A stretch of 64,000 nucleotides of DNA, from the NCBI RefSeq assembly GCF_020616155.1, contig NZ_CP085530.1:1549501-1613500 (forward strand). The letters are read 5' to 3'. Origin of the DNA: Vogesella sp. XCS3. Its GTDB lineage: Bacteria; Pseudomonadota; Gammaproteobacteria; Burkholderiales; Chromobacteriaceae. Shown one piece after another: positions 27,770 to 36,722 of the stretch (its first letter is position 1; every line of letters starts with the position of its first letter). Made by a program: the position numbers and the translations under genes. Below the pieces are notes generated by a model. It was not told the DNA's origin. It did not search any database and saw only the letters and a list, made by a program, of their open reading frames with translations.

Positions 27770-27865
27770 GCTAGCCAGCTCATAACCAGGCCCCGGCCTG
27801 TGGTGATTTATGCAGATTAGGGATAGATTCCTATGATGCAATATCACTGCAACGGGGCCTTTATC

Positions 27866-28711
27866 ATGTCATCGTTACGCCATGTCGCCTGGCTGTTGTT
27901 GTGGCTAGCCACCTGCAGCCAGGCCGCCACGCTTATCCGCTACCCGCTTCTGGCTACCGCCAACGACCCGCAACAGCAATACATGCTGGCGCTGCTGCGC
28001 CTGGCCTGCAACAAGTCCGGCACGGACTGCAAGCTGCAGGCCGCCCGCCCTATGGTACAAAGCCGTGCCATCCTGCAGCTGCAACGCCCGAACAACAGCA
28101 TCGACCTGCTATGGACCATGACCAGCAAGGAACGCGAGCGCCAGCTGCTGCCGGTGCGCATCCCGCTATACAAGGGCCTGATAGGCTGGCGAGTCGCACT
28201 GGTGGGGGAAGGCCGTGAGCAACTACTGGCCGACGTCAAAAACATCAGCGACCTACGCGCTTTCAGCGCCGGCCAGGGCCACGACTGGCCGGACGTCAGC
28301 ATCCTGCGTGCCGCCGGGTTGACGGTGCTGACTTCTTCCGACTACGAGCCGCTGTTCAGCATGCTGAACCAGCAGCGTTTCGACTACTTTCCCCGCGCAG
28401 CCATCGAGATAGAAAACGAATATCTGGCCCATCGCAACAGTGGCATCAGCATCGACCCGTACATCCTGATCCACTACCCCACCGCGTTTTATTTTTTTGT
28501 GGCGCCGGGCAACAAAGCCCTGGCCAGCATGCTGGAAACCGGGCTGGAGCGCGCCATTAGCGACGGCAGCTTCGAGCGCCTGTTCCGGCAGTTTCACGCA
28601 GGCACCCTGCGCCGCCTGCAGCTGGACAAGCGGGTGATCATCCGGCTTGGCAACCCCCTGCTACCGGCCGAAACACCGCTACAACGCAAAGAGCTGTGGT
28701 ACAGCCCCTAG
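27866..28711 (+). CDS. Periplasmic solute-binding-like protein (SBP_bac_3 fold)
   Basis: 281 residues with a signal peptide (MSSLRHVAWLLLWLATCSQA). The order of secondary structure and segments such as YKGLIGWRVALVGEGREQLLADVKNISDLRAFSAGQGHDWPDVSILRAAG and ALASMLETGLERAISDGSFERLFRQFH are typical of type 2 periplasmic binding proteins. No transporter genes are adjacent, so it is an orphan. It could feed an ABC transporter encoded elsewhere or serve as a sensory protein. The first 11 residues of the longer frame are dropped in favour of the signal peptide. Confidence 0.75.
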   Translation: MSSLRHVAWLLLWLATCSQAATLIRYPLLATANDPQQQYMLALLRLACNKSGTDCKLQAARPMVQSRAILQLQRPNNSIDLLWTMTSKERERQLLPVRIPLYKGLIGWRVALVGEGREQLLADVKNISDLRAFSAGQGHDWPDVSILRAAGLTVLTSSDYEPLFSMLNQQRFDYFPRAAIEIENEYLAHRNSGISIDPYILIHYPTAFYFFVAPGNKALASMLETGLERAISDGSFERLFRQFHAGTLRRLQLDKRVIIRLGNPLLPAETPLQRKELWYSP

Positions 28712-28729
28712 TCACGCTCGCCGTAAAAA

Positions 28730-28763
28730 CAACAAGGCCGCGCCCGTGGGCGCGGCCTTGTCG
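28730..28763. terminator. Hairpin between the solute-binding gene and the FMN reductase
   Basis: A 14-bp stem (ACAAGGCCGCGCCC with its complement) with a 2-nt apex lies between two convergent genes. Its T-tract is weak on both strands (CTTGT). Confidence 0.75.
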
Positions 28764-28784
28764 CGTAGCTAATGCCCTACGGCA

Positions 28785-29330
28785 TTAGCCCTTGAGCTGC
28801 GCATGCCAGGCCTGCAATGCGGCCAACTGCTTGCGGATATTTTCCTGGATCGCCGCATCCAGCAGGTTACCATCACCGTCAAACCCGCCGGCAAAGGCAT
28901 TGGCAAACACCTCTGGCTGGTTCAGCACGTGCAGGTTCAGGTACACACATACCTGGCGCAGATGGTACTGCGCACGCGAGGTACCCATGCCACCACCCGC
29001 CCCCATGATGGCCGCAGGCTTGCCCGACAGCAGCGCATTGCCCGGCTCGCGCGAGGCCCAGTCCAGCGCGTTTTTCAGCGCAGGGGCGATGGAGTAGTTG
29101 TACTCCGGGCAGGCAAACAACAGTGCATCGGCAGCGGCCAGCTGGCCCAGCAGGCGCTGCACGGGGGCTGGCTTGTCGCTGATATCGGCGTTATAGAACG
29201 GCATATCGGACAGGTCGGCAATGGTCAGCTGCATGCCTTCAGGCAGGTTGGCCGCGGCGTAGCGCAGCAGGCCTTTATTAGCAGACTTCTGGCGCAGGCT
29301 GCCACAAATGGCAACAACATTCAGGCTCAT
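28785..29330 (-). CDS. NADPH-dependent FMN reductase (ChrR/AzoR-like flavoprotein)
   Basis: A 181-residue flavodoxin-fold enzyme. The FMN-binding loop GSLRQKSANKGLLRYA (about 10-25) and the signature CPEYNYSIAPALKNALDWASR (about 74-94) place it with ChrR/YieF-type NAD(P)H quinone and chromate reductases. Its likely role is two-electron reduction of quinones or xenobiotics and protection from oxidative stress. Single gene with a short leader; start 29330 is the only sensible one. Confidence 0.9.
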   Translation of the reverse strand: MSLNVVAICGSLRQKSANKGLLRYAAANLPEGMQLTIADLSDMPFYNADISDKPAPVQRLLGQLAAADALLFACPEYNYSIAPALKNALDWASREPGNALLSGKPAAIMGAGGGMGTSRAQYHLRQVCVYLNLHVLNQPEVFANAFAGGFDGDGNLLDAAIQENIRKQLAALQAWHAQLKG

Positions 29331-29394
29331 GGCTTACTCCTTGGTGGTGACTCCTCAGGTATACGCCATGGCCGCGCCGTGCGCCAGCCTGACA

Positions 29395-29865
29395 TCAGGC
29401 CGCAATAGCGACCATATCCAGCTCCACCGCCGCGTTCTTGGGTAGCTGGTAAACGCCTACCGAGGTACGCACGTGCACGCCGGCCTCACCCAGCAGCTGG
29501 TACAGCAGCGCCGAGGCGCCATTGGCCACCTCGCTCTGGCGGGTATAGTTGGCCGCACTCTGCACATACACGTTCAGGCGCAGGATGCGCGCCACCCCGT
29601 CCAGCGAGCCCAGGTGCTGGTACAGCAACACCAGCGCGCGCAGGCAGGCGATGCGGGCTGCACGCTGCGCCTCGGCTTCGCTGCAGCTCTCCCCCACGCG
29701 GCCACACACCACCACCTGGCTGCCCACACGCGGGATCTGGCCGCTGATGTGCAGCTCCTGGCCGTGCTGCAGCAGCGGCACGTACTGGCCACCGATCTGT
29801 AGCGCCTCATTCGGGTCCAGCCCCTCGGCGATGCAAGCCGCCGCCAGTTGTTGATCGCGAGTCAT
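29395..29865 (-). CDS. RidA-family protein encoded with an MFS transporter
   Basis: A 156-residue member of the RidA superfamily (longer YjgH/TdcF-like side group): GQELHISGQIPRVG..., a central RAARIACLRALVLLYQHLGSLDGVARILRLNVYVQSA, and a C-terminal VGVYQLPKNAAVELDMVAIAA. The ending QLPKNAAVELD keeps the family LP and acidic residue of the active site. It lies 13 bp downstream of the MFS gene and very probably in one transcript. Function may be detoxification of an imine or enamine formed from the transporter substrate (inference). Confidence 0.85.
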   Translation of the reverse strand: MTRDQQLAAACIAEGLDPNEALQIGGQYVPLLQHGQELHISGQIPRVGSQVVVCGRVGESCSEAEAQRAARIACLRALVLLYQHLGSLDGVARILRLNVYVQSAANYTRQSEVANGASALLYQLLGEAGVHVRTSVGVYQLPKNAAVELDMVAIAA

Positions 29866-29878
29866 CGCATGCTCCTTG

Positions 29879-31117
29879 TCATTTCGATACCGGCAGCGGC
29901 TCGACACCGCGCAGCTGCCAGGTCAAATACAGGCACAGACACAACAGAGCACCGATCAACCCGGCCACGCCCGGCCAGCCGTCCAGCCGCCACATCAGGC
30001 CGGAGCCGCTACCGATAAAGGCCGAGCCCAGGTAGTACGATGTCAGGTAAAACGCCGAAGCCAGCGCGCGGGCGTGCTGCACGCGGCGGCCAACCCAGCT
30101 GGCCGCCACCGAGTGCGCGGCAAAGAAGCCAAAGGTAAACAAGGCCACACCGGCCACCACCAGCCACAGGTTCTGGCTCAGCGTCAGCAGCAGCGCAGGC
30201 AGCATCAGCGCCACCGTTTTCCACAGCACCACACGGCGGCCGTGGCGGTCGGCCCAGCGCCCGCCCAGATTGGACGACACCATGCCCACCACGTACAGCA
30301 AGAAAATCAGGCCAATGGCGCTTTGCGACAGGCCGAACGGTGCCGCCTGCAGGCGGAAGCCCAGGTAGTTGTACAGGCTGACAAAACCGCCCATCAACAT
30401 GAAGCCCAGCAAAAACAGGCGCGACAAACCAGGGTCGCGCCAATGCTGACGGCTATCCGCCAGCACACTGGCCAGCGACACCGGGCGCGGCACAAAGCGG
30501 CGCGACGGCGGCAGCAGCTTCCAGAACAGCAGCGCGGCCAGGGTACCCATTACCGCCAGTGCCAGCAGCCCGGCCTGCAAGCCCCAGGCGTCGGCCACTA
30601 CCGCCGCCACGTAGCGCCCGCTCATGCCACCCAGCGCGTTGGCCGCAATATACAAGCCCACCGCGCGCCCCAGTGACTCCGGCGCCAGCTCTTCGGACAG
30701 GTAAGACAACGCCAGCGCCGGCAAGCCGGCCATCAGCACGCCAAACAGCGCCCGCCACCACAGCAGCCAGCCAAAACTGCTGCTCCACACCGCCAGCCAC
30801 GACAACAGCACCCCGCCGGCCAGCGAGGCCACCATCAAGGGCGTGCGGCCAACCTTTTCCGCCAGCAGGCTGGCCGGTATCAGCAATAGCGCCATGGGCA
30901 AGGTGGCAGAGGACAGCACCGCACTGGCCGCCGCGGGCGACAGGCCGTACTGCGTAGCAAACAGAGGCATCAATGGTTGCACGCCGTACAGCAGGGCAAA
31001 CGTCGCAAAGCCGCCAATCGCCGCCGCCCAGGTGGCACGCCACCAGGCGGCAGAGCCAGCGTGATGCGGGGTAGTATCGCCGGCCACACGGGCCAGCACA
31101 GCAGAAGCACAAGACAT
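29879..31117 (-). CDS. MFS transporter (YnfM-like)
   Basis: A 412-residue protein with 12 predicted transmembrane helices. Segments such as GGFATFALLYGVQPLMPLFATQYGLSPAAASAVLSSATLPMALLLIPASLLAEKVGRTPLMVAS (TM1-TM3 with motif A) and a second-half repeat with GGRWADRHGRR are typical of the arabinose-efflux-like YnfM family. It is transcribed away from a LysR gene resembling ynfL, the same divergent pair as in E. coli. The substrate is unknown. Confidence 0.88.
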   Translation of the reverse strand: MSCASAVLARVAGDTTPHHAGSAAWWRATWAAAIGGFATFALLYGVQPLMPLFATQYGLSPAAASAVLSSATLPMALLLIPASLLAEKVGRTPLMVASLAGGVLLSWLAVWSSSFGWLLWWRALFGVLMAGLPALALSYLSEELAPESLGRAVGLYIAANALGGMSGRYVAAVVADAWGLQAGLLALAVMGTLAALLFWKLLPPSRRFVPRPVSLASVLADSRQHWRDPGLSRLFLLGFMLMGGFVSLYNYLGFRLQAAPFGLSQSAIGLIFLLYVVGMVSSNLGGRWADRHGRRVVLWKTVALMLPALLLTLSQNLWLVVAGVALFTFGFFAAHSVAASWVGRRVQHARALASAFYLTSYYLGSAFIGSGSGLMWRLDGWPGVAGLIGALLCLCLYLTWQLRGVEPLPVSK

Positions 31118-31183
31118 GATCCGACACCTTGTCAGGGAATGGTGTCAGCCTAGGCTTGGCGCATGGCAACGTCCAATATATAT

Positions 31184-31207
31184 TTCAATAAGCATTAATA
31201 CATTGAA
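31184..31207. promoter_or_regulatory. Putative LysR-type binding site between the MFS and LysR genes
   Basis: TTCAAT (31184-31189) and ATTGAA (31202-31207) form an inverted repeat with a 12-bp gap, ending 8 bp before the LysR start. This matches the usual autoregulatory position of LysR regulators. Confidence 0.55.
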
Positions 31208-31215
31208 AGTATCAA

Positions 31216-32115
31216 ATGGAGCTGCGACACCTGCGCTATTTCGTGGCGGTAGCCGAAGAGCTGCACTTCACCCGCGCTGCCGAGCGCCTGCACATGGCAC
31301 AGCCGCCGCTTAGCCAGCAGATACGCGCGCTGGAAGACGAGCTGGGCGTACGCCTGTTCGAACGGCACCAGCGCGCGGTCAAACTCACGGCCGCTGGCGA
31401 GCGCTTTTTGCTACGCGCGCGCGCCTTGCTGGAAGGCGCCAGCCAGGCAGCCGACGAAGCACGCCGTGCCGCCCGTGGCGAAATTGGCGAGCTGAACATC
31501 GGCTTTACCTCCTCGCTGCCGCTGATGTCGCTGCTGCCGGCCGCACTGCAGCGCTTTCGCCAGCAACACGGCAACGTCACCCTGCACTTTCACGAAGAAT
31601 TTACCCGCGAGCAGTTCCAGCTGCTGGGCAGCAACAAGCTGGATGTAGGCGTGGTGCGCTTTAATGGCGAAGAGGACACGCCGGGAATTGCGCTGCGCGA
31701 AGTGCGGCGCGACCGCCTGTGCGCAGTCCTGCCGCGCAGCCACCCGCTGGCGGCCAGCAGCGGCATTGCCCTGACACAGCTGGCTGGCGAACGCATCATC
31801 GGCTACCCGTCCAGCACCGGCAACTGGCTCACCCGCCGCCTAGAAAAACTGGCACGCGAGGCCGGTTTCGAGTGGCGCGTCCACCAGCTGGCCGGTGAGG
31901 CCACCACCCAGATCGGCCTGGTGGACGCCGGGCTGGGCGTAGCAGTACTACCGGCACCGCTGCAGTGCGTGCAGCTGCCCGGCATCTGCTATGTGCCGCT
32001 GCTGGATAGCCACGCCTACATGACGCTGACCGTGGCCTGGCGCGAACGCGACACCTCGCCGCTGGTTGCCGCCTTTGTGGACGCCATGCTGGCCGCCGGT
32101 GCGGCCGCACCCTAG
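31216..32115 (+). CDS. LysR-family regulator (YnfL-like)
   Basis: 299 residues with the N-terminal winged HTH (MELRHLRYFVAVAEELHFTRAAERLHMAQPPLSQQIRALEDELGVRLFER) and a type 2 periplasmic-binding-like effector domain (about 92-295). The RAAERLHMAQPPLSQQIR recognition region is of the CatM/BenM-like class. Divergent orientation from the MFS-RidA operon suggests that it controls that operon in response to the transported compound. Confidence 0.93.
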   Translation: MELRHLRYFVAVAEELHFTRAAERLHMAQPPLSQQIRALEDELGVRLFERHQRAVKLTAAGERFLLRARALLEGASQAADEARRAARGEIGELNIGFTSSLPLMSLLPAALQRFRQQHGNVTLHFHEEFTREQFQLLGSNKLDVGVVRFNGEEDTPGIALREVRRDRLCAVLPRSHPLAASSGIALTQLAGERIIGYPSSTGNWLTRRLEKLAREAGFEWRVHQLAGEATTQIGLVDAGLGVAVLPAPLQCVQLPGICYVPLLDSHAYMTLTVAWRERDTSPLVAAFVDAMLAAGAAAP

Positions 32116-32130
32116 CCCTGGCCGGCACGC

Positions 32131-32159
32131 AAAAAAGCCGGTGCACAGGCACCGGCTTT
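32131..32159. terminator. Terminator shared by the LysR and alcohol dehydrogenase genes
   Basis: AAAGCCGGTGC pairs with GCACCGGCTTT over a 3-nt loop. The T-run is better on the minus strand (T6), so it mainly ends the dehydrogenase transcript. Confidence 0.85.
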
Positions 32160-32184
32160 GGCACTACCCGGTAAGGCTACCCGC

Positions 32185-33315
32185 TTACAGGGCGGCGCGA
32201 TAAATCGCTTCTACTTCGGCCTGCGTCGGCTGCACCGGGTTGGTCAGGCCGCAGGCGTCTTTCAGCGCGTTGGCCGCCAGTGTCGGAATATCGGCATCTT
32301 TCACCCCCAGCTGGGTCAGGCCGGCCGGAATACCCACATCGGCCGCCAGCTGACGGATGGCCGCCAGTGCTGCCTCGGCGCTGGCTTCGGCACCCAGCGC
32401 CACCGCCACATCGGCCAGCCGGGCCGACGCTACGCGGGCATTGAACGCCTGCACGTGCGGCAGCAGTACCGCATTGCACACACCGTGCGGCAGGTCATAG
32501 AAGCCACCCAGCTGGTGCGCCATCGCGTGCACATAGCCCAGCGAGGCATTATTGAACGCCATACCGGCCAGGAACTGGGCGTAAGCCATCTGCTCGCGCG
32601 CAGCCATGTCCTTGCCATCGCTGACTGCTGCGCGCAGGTTGGCCGCAATCAGGCTCACCGCTTTCAGTGCGCAAGCGTCGGTAATCGGGTTGGCCGCGGT
32701 GGAGACATAGGCTTCTACCGCGTGCGTCAACGCATCCATACCGGTAGCGGCAGTCAGGCTGGCCGGCATGCCGACCATGGTTTCCGGGTCGTTCACCGAC
32801 AGGATGGGCGTGGTGTGTTTATCCACAATGGCCATTTTGATATGGCGCGACTCGTCGGTAATGATGCAGAAACGGGTCATTTCGCTGGCGGTACCGGCGG
32901 TGGTGTTGATGGCCACCAGCGGCAGCTGCGGCTTGGCCGACTTGTCCACGCCTTCGTAATCCTGGATCTTGCCGCCGTTCACCGCCACCAGTGCGATGGC
33001 TTTGGCGCAGTCGTGCGGCGAGCCGCCACCCAGCGAGATCACGCTGTCACAGGCTTTATCCTGCAGCAAGGCTAGGCCGGCATTTACGTTGGCCGTAGTG
33101 GGGTTAGGCTGCACACCGTCAAACACGAAAGACTGGATATCGGCCGCGGCCAACTGCTGTTGCACCTGGGCGACCAGGCCGGCCTTCACCAGGCCGGTAT
33201 CGGTGACGATCAGGGTGCGGCGCAGACCACGGGCCTGCATGGCGTCTACTGCTTTTTGTACGCTACCGGCGCCCATCAGGTTAAGTGCGGGGATGTGGAA
33301 TTCGCTAACAGCCAT
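32185..33315 (-). CDS. Iron-containing alcohol dehydrogenase (group III)
   Basis: A 376-residue NAD(P)-dependent, metal-dependent dehydrogenase. The NAD site [14 protein letters not shown] (about 96-109) and the two family signatures are present: [16 protein letters not shown] (about 190) and [27 protein letters not shown] (about 260-286), with iron-ligand His residues in both. Members oxidise or reduce ethanol, methanol, lactaldehyde or 1,3-propanediol. The tiny N-terminus [19 protein letters not shown] resembles E. coli YiaY, but the substrate cannot be decided. The preceding gap of 291 bp to nrdJ holds its promoter and the nrdJ terminator. Confidence 0.92.
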   Translation of the reverse strand: MAVSEFHIPALNLMGAGSVQKAVDAMQARGLRRTLIVTDTGLVKAGLVAQVQQQLAAADIQSFVFDGVQPNPTTANVNAGLALLQDKACDSVISLGGGSPHDCAKAIALVAVNGGKIQDYEGVDKSAKPQLPLVAINTTAGTASEMTRFCIITDESRHIKMAIVDKHTTPILSVNDPETMVGMPASLTAATGMDALTHAVEAYVSTAANPITDACALKAVSLIAANLRAAVSDGKDMAAREQMAYAQFLAGMAFNNASLGYVHAMAHQLGGFYDLPHGVCNAVLLPHVQAFNARVASARLADVAVALGAEASAEAALAAIRQLAADVGIPAGLTQLGVKDADIPTLAANALKDACGLTNPVQPTQAEVEAIYRAAL

Positions 33316-33560
33316 TTTCTTGCCCTTTCATGAAAACGATCTCATGCCTGCAGGCTACGCTTTCTGGCCAAGCGCTTTTTGCGCCAAATCAAGTGATACC
33401 CACGCTACAAATTATATTAATCGGCAATGAACTTTCACTTACCAACCCTGTCACGCTGGAAAACACCCCGCAGCAGCCCCAAGCAGTTAGCTATCATGCT
33501 GGCTGGCATTTCGCTGCATGGTAAAAAATACTGAAATCGATACCAAAACCGTGGCAGACA

Positions 33561-33586
33561 GCAAAATGCCGCCCGCAGGCGGCACG
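33561..33586 (-). terminator. Terminator of nrdJ
   Basis: On the minus strand GTGCCGCC-TGCG-GGCGGCAT is followed by TTTTGC. It lies 20 bp beyond the nrdJ stop. Confidence 0.75.
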
Positions 33587-33606
33587 TGGTCCCTACGCAA
33601 ACGGGG

Positions 33607-36459
33607 CTAGCCGCACGCCCCTACGTGGCCGCAGGCGGTGCAGAATTCGCAGCCGTCTTTCTTGATCAGCGCGCGGTTACCGCACTCGGGGCAGGCCTTG
33701 CCCGCCATGGTTGCGGCCGCGGGGCTGACCACGCTGTTACCAAACAGCTCGCCCTGCTCCGGCACCATCACGCCCATATCCTCTACCGGTACACCTTCCT
33801 CGCTGAGGATGCCCAGCATGGCGTAGCGGTGGATGATCAGCCGCGCCAGATACGCCTCGGTAGACGGCCAGCTTTGCGACTTGTCGCTGCCTGGTGTGCG
33901 GGCAAAAAAGTCGGCCTGCGGCTCGGCGTAGCTTTGCAGCTTGCGCAACTTCATGCCTATCCACGCCGGGTCGATCACGCGCATGTCCAGGCTGAGCATC
34001 TTGCACAGCCCGTCCAGCTCGCGCGGGTAGTGGCCGGCCAGCCACATGGAGTACGGCCGGCGCTGGCCATTGGGCAGCACCAGCTCTTTCACGAACAGGG
34101 CAAAGTCGTCGCCGGTTTGCGGGTTGACCACGTCTACCGACCAGCTGATGGTGCCATCGGCACCGGACTTGGGCTCCTTGCGGGCAAACAGCGCGTCCAT
34201 CACCGGTGTGGCGTCGCCATCGGCGCCTTCCAGCGCGCCCAGCTGTGCCACACGGTATTTCACCACGCGCGCCAGCGCGGCGGCGGCGGCGCTGCTCTGT
34301 AGCGCACCGTCGGCCAGCTCCACGCGGTAATGGCGGTCGCCGCGGGTGGCGGCCAGTGCGTCCAGCTTGGCGGCCAACCAGGCGCGGTCGCGGCAGCGCA
34401 TGTCCATGGATAGCGTTTTGGCGATGGCGCCCAGGCCACGCGGCACGTCGCCATTGACCCAGCATTCGAACGGCAGCGCCGCTTCCCCCAGCTGGCTGCC
34501 ATCGATATGGCCCACCATCACGGCAAAATCGCCCTCCTCGCCTTCTACCATGAAGGTCCACGACGGGTTGCCGTGCTTGAGTTTGGGCCGGTGTGGCCAT
34601 TTCAGGCTGGCCAGCGCCGGGCTGGGTGCACTGTTCAGCGTGATGCGGCGGTCCGGGTCGCTCTGGTTCAGGTCTTGCGGCAGCGTCTGGCTGCCAGGGT
34701 TGGCCGCAGCCGGCGCCACCGACAGCACCGAGCCCAGCACGCTATTGGGGCGGTAGGTGGTAATGCCTTTCAGCCCGGCACGCCAGGCTTCCAGGTACAG
34801 GCTTTCGAAGTCGTCAAACGGGTAATCGGCCGGCACGTTCACCGTTTTGGAGATCGCCGTATCGATGAACGGCGCCACTGCCGCCACCATGCGCATGTGG
34901 TCCAGCGCGCTCATCTGCAGCGCGCTGACAAAGTAATCGGGCAGCGCGCTGGTATCGCCCCCTTGCATGCGGTACACGCGGTAGGCGTGGTCCTCTACCA
35001 GGTATTCCTGCTGGCTGCCGTCGGCCATGCGCTTTTTACGGGTGTAAAACCAGCTGAACGGCGGCTCGATACCGTTGGACGCATTGTCGGCAAACGCCAG
35101 CGAGATGGTACCGGTAGGCGCAATCGACAACAGGTGCGAGTTGCGGATGCCGTGCTGGCGGATGCGCGCCTGGATCGCTGCCGGCAGCCGGCTGGCGCAG
35201 TGCGGCGCCGCCAGGTAGCGCTCGGCGTCGAATAACGGGAACGCGCCCTTCTCGATAGCCAGGTCTACCGAGGCGTCGTAAGCGGCGTCGCGCATGCGCT
35301 CGGCGATGCTCGCGGCCAACCTTCTGCCCTCTTCGCTGTCGTAGCGCACACGCAGCATGATCAGCGCGTCGCCCAGCCCGGTAAAGCCCAGCCCGACACG
35401 GCGCTTGTTTTGCGCTTCGCGCTCTTGCTCCACCAGCGGCCACACGGTGAGGTCCAGCACGTTGTCCAGCATGCGGATGGCGGTGCGCACCACTTGCTCG
35501 AAGGCGGCGTAGTCAAAGCTGGCGTGCTCGCCAAACGGCTGGCGCACAAAGCCGCACAGATTGATAGAACCCAGGTCGCAGCAGCCGTAGTCCGGTAATG
35601 GCTGCTCGCCGCACGGGTTGGTGGACTCGATCACTTCGCAGTACGACAGGTTGTTGTCGGCGTTGATCTTGCTCATGAACAGCACGCCGGGCTCGGCGTG
35701 GTCGTAGGTGCTGTGCATGATCTGCTGCCACAGGTCGCGCGCGCGCACGGTGCGGTATACCCACAGCCCGTCTTCGCGTTGGTAGCTGCCGGGGAAAGCG
35801 CTGTTGGCCGGGGCTACCGCGTGGGTAAGCGGCCAGTCACCGTCGGTCTCTACCGCCTGCATGAAGGTGTCGGACACGCCTACCGACATATTGAAATTGC
35901 GCAGATCGCCCTGGTCTTTGGCGTGGATGAAGTCTTCGATATCCGGGTGGCTCACGTCCAGCACGCCCATTTGCGCGCCACGGCGCGCGCCGGCCGACTC
36001 CACCGTTTCGCAGCTGCGGTCGAACACGCGCATATAGGAAACCGGGCCGGAAGCGCGGCTATTGGTACCCTTGACCTGGGCGCCACGCGGGCGGATACGG
36101 CTAAAGTTGTAGCCCACGCCGCCGCCACGGCGCATGGTCTCGGCCGACTGCAGCAGCGCCTCGTAAATGCCTACCTTGCCGTTTTCGCTTTGCGATACCG
36201 CATCGCCCACCGGCTGCACAAAGCAGTTGATGAGGGTGGCTTTCAGGTCGGTACCGGCAGCCGAGTTGATGCGCCCGCCGGGAATAAAACCCTGGTCCAG
36301 AGCGGCAAAGAATAGCGGCGCAAAGCGCGCCGGGTCGCTTTCCTGCTCGGCCAGCGCCCGCGCGACGCGCTGGCGTACCTCGCTCATGCTCTGTTCGCCG
36401 TTCTTGGCGTATTTTTCCAGCAGTACTTCACGCGAAATGTCTTGTTCCACCCATGCCAT
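33607..36459 (-). CDS. nrdJ: Class II (adenosylcobalamin-dependent) ribonucleoside-diphosphate reductase
   Basis: Makes deoxyribonucleotides, with or without oxygen, using coenzyme B12. The 950-residue product has the ten-stranded barrel motifs ([41 protein letters not shown] with the radical Cys, [22 protein letters not shown]). Two tandem TSCPD-like repeats follow (about 670-735 and 775-845; note the parallel [11 protein letters not shown] and [11 protein letters not shown]). A C-terminal Cys4 ribbon ([22 protein letters not shown]) ends the protein, near the redox tail. The start at 36459 has a GGGAG site six bases upstream; ATG 36477 is an alternative. Confidence 0.94.
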   Translation of the reverse strand: MAWVEQDISREVLLEKYAKNGEQSMSEVRQRVARALAEQESDPARFAPLFFAALDQGFIPGGRINSAAGTDLKATLINCFVQPVGDAVSQSENGKVGIYEALLQSAETMRRGGGVGYNFSRIRPRGAQVKGTNSRASGPVSYMRVFDRSCETVESAGARRGAQMGVLDVSHPDIEDFIHAKDQGDLRNFNMSVGVSDTFMQAVETDGDWPLTHAVAPANSAFPGSYQREDGLWVYRTVRARDLWQQIMHSTYDHAEPGVLFMSKINADNNLSYCEVIESTNPCGEQPLPDYGCCDLGSINLCGFVRQPFGEHASFDYAAFEQVVRTAIRMLDNVLDLTVWPLVEQEREAQNKRRVGLGFTGLGDALIMLRVRYDSEEGRRLAASIAERMRDAAYDASVDLAIEKGAFPLFDAERYLAAPHCASRLPAAIQARIRQHGIRNSHLLSIAPTGTISLAFADNASNGIEPPFSWFYTRKKRMADGSQQEYLVEDHAYRVYRMQGGDTSALPDYFVSALQMSALDHMRMVAAVAPFIDTAISKTVNVPADYPFDDFESLYLEAWRAGLKGITTYRPNSVLGSVLSVAPAAANPGSQTLPQDLNQSDPDRRITLNSAPSPALASLKWPHRPKLKHGNPSWTFMVEGEEGDFAVMVGHIDGSQLGEAALPFECWVNGDVPRGLGAIAKTLSMDMRCRDRAWLAAKLDALAATRGDRHYRVELADGALQSSAAAAALARVVKYRVAQLGALEGADGDATPVMDALFARKEPKSGADGTISWSVDVVNPQTGDDFALFVKELVLPNGQRRPYSMWLAGHYPRELDGLCKMLSLDMRVIDPAWIGMKLRKLQSYAEPQADFFARTPGSDKSQSWPSTEAYLARLIIHRYAMLGILSEEGVPVEDMGVMVPEQGELFGNSVVSPAAATMAGKACPECGNRALIKKDGCEFCTACGHVGACG

Positions 36460-36484
36460 TGCCTGCTCCCGTCTCATGACCACA

Positions 36485-36531
36485 CCACCATATGTAGCAC
36501 CCCAATCGGCAGATTACACAATTTTTAGTGG
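36485..36531 (-). promoter_or_regulatory. Two NrdR boxes upstream of nrdJ
   Basis: Box A (36485-36500, CCACCATATGTAGCAC) matches the ACACWATATATWGTGT consensus at about 10 of 16 positions. Box B (36516-36531, ACACAATTTTTAGTGG) matches at about 13 of 16. The centres are 31 bp apart, i.e. three helical turns, the spacing known for NrdR tandem boxes. Together with the location before a ribonucleotide reductase this is good evidence for NrdR repression. Confidence 0.78.
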
Positions 36532-36569
36532 TACAGGGCATTGATAGGGGTCAAAGGCGCAGCTGGCAT

Positions 36570-36648
36570 TCACGGCCAGTATTGCTGGCGCAACTGCTCG
36601 TACTCCGGCGAGGCACGCAGCTGGCGTAGCGCATGGTTCCAGGCATAA
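36570..36648 (-). pseudogene. Possible C-terminal remnant of a periplasmic binding protein
   Basis: On the minus strand this short stretch reads CYAWNHALRQLRASPEYEQLRQQYWP followed by a stop at 36570. The style (helical, ending in xxYWP) is that of the last helix of type 2 solute-binding proteins. No start codon, signal or upstream body is in frame; the sequence above it is the terminator of the chemoreceptor. It may be the leftover of a deleted gene, or chance. Confidence 0.3.
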
Positions 36649-36678
36649 CACCCCCCTTGCGCACACCGGAGCAGAAAC

Positions 36679-36704
36679 GAAAACGCCTCCCACAGGAGGC
36701 GTCA
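36679..36704 (-). terminator. Terminator of the chemoreceptor gene
   Basis: On the minus strand ACGCCTCC-TGTG-GGAGGCGT is followed by TTTCG, with T4 in all. Confidence 0.75.
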
Positions 36705-36722
36705 GCGATGACAAGCCGGCGA

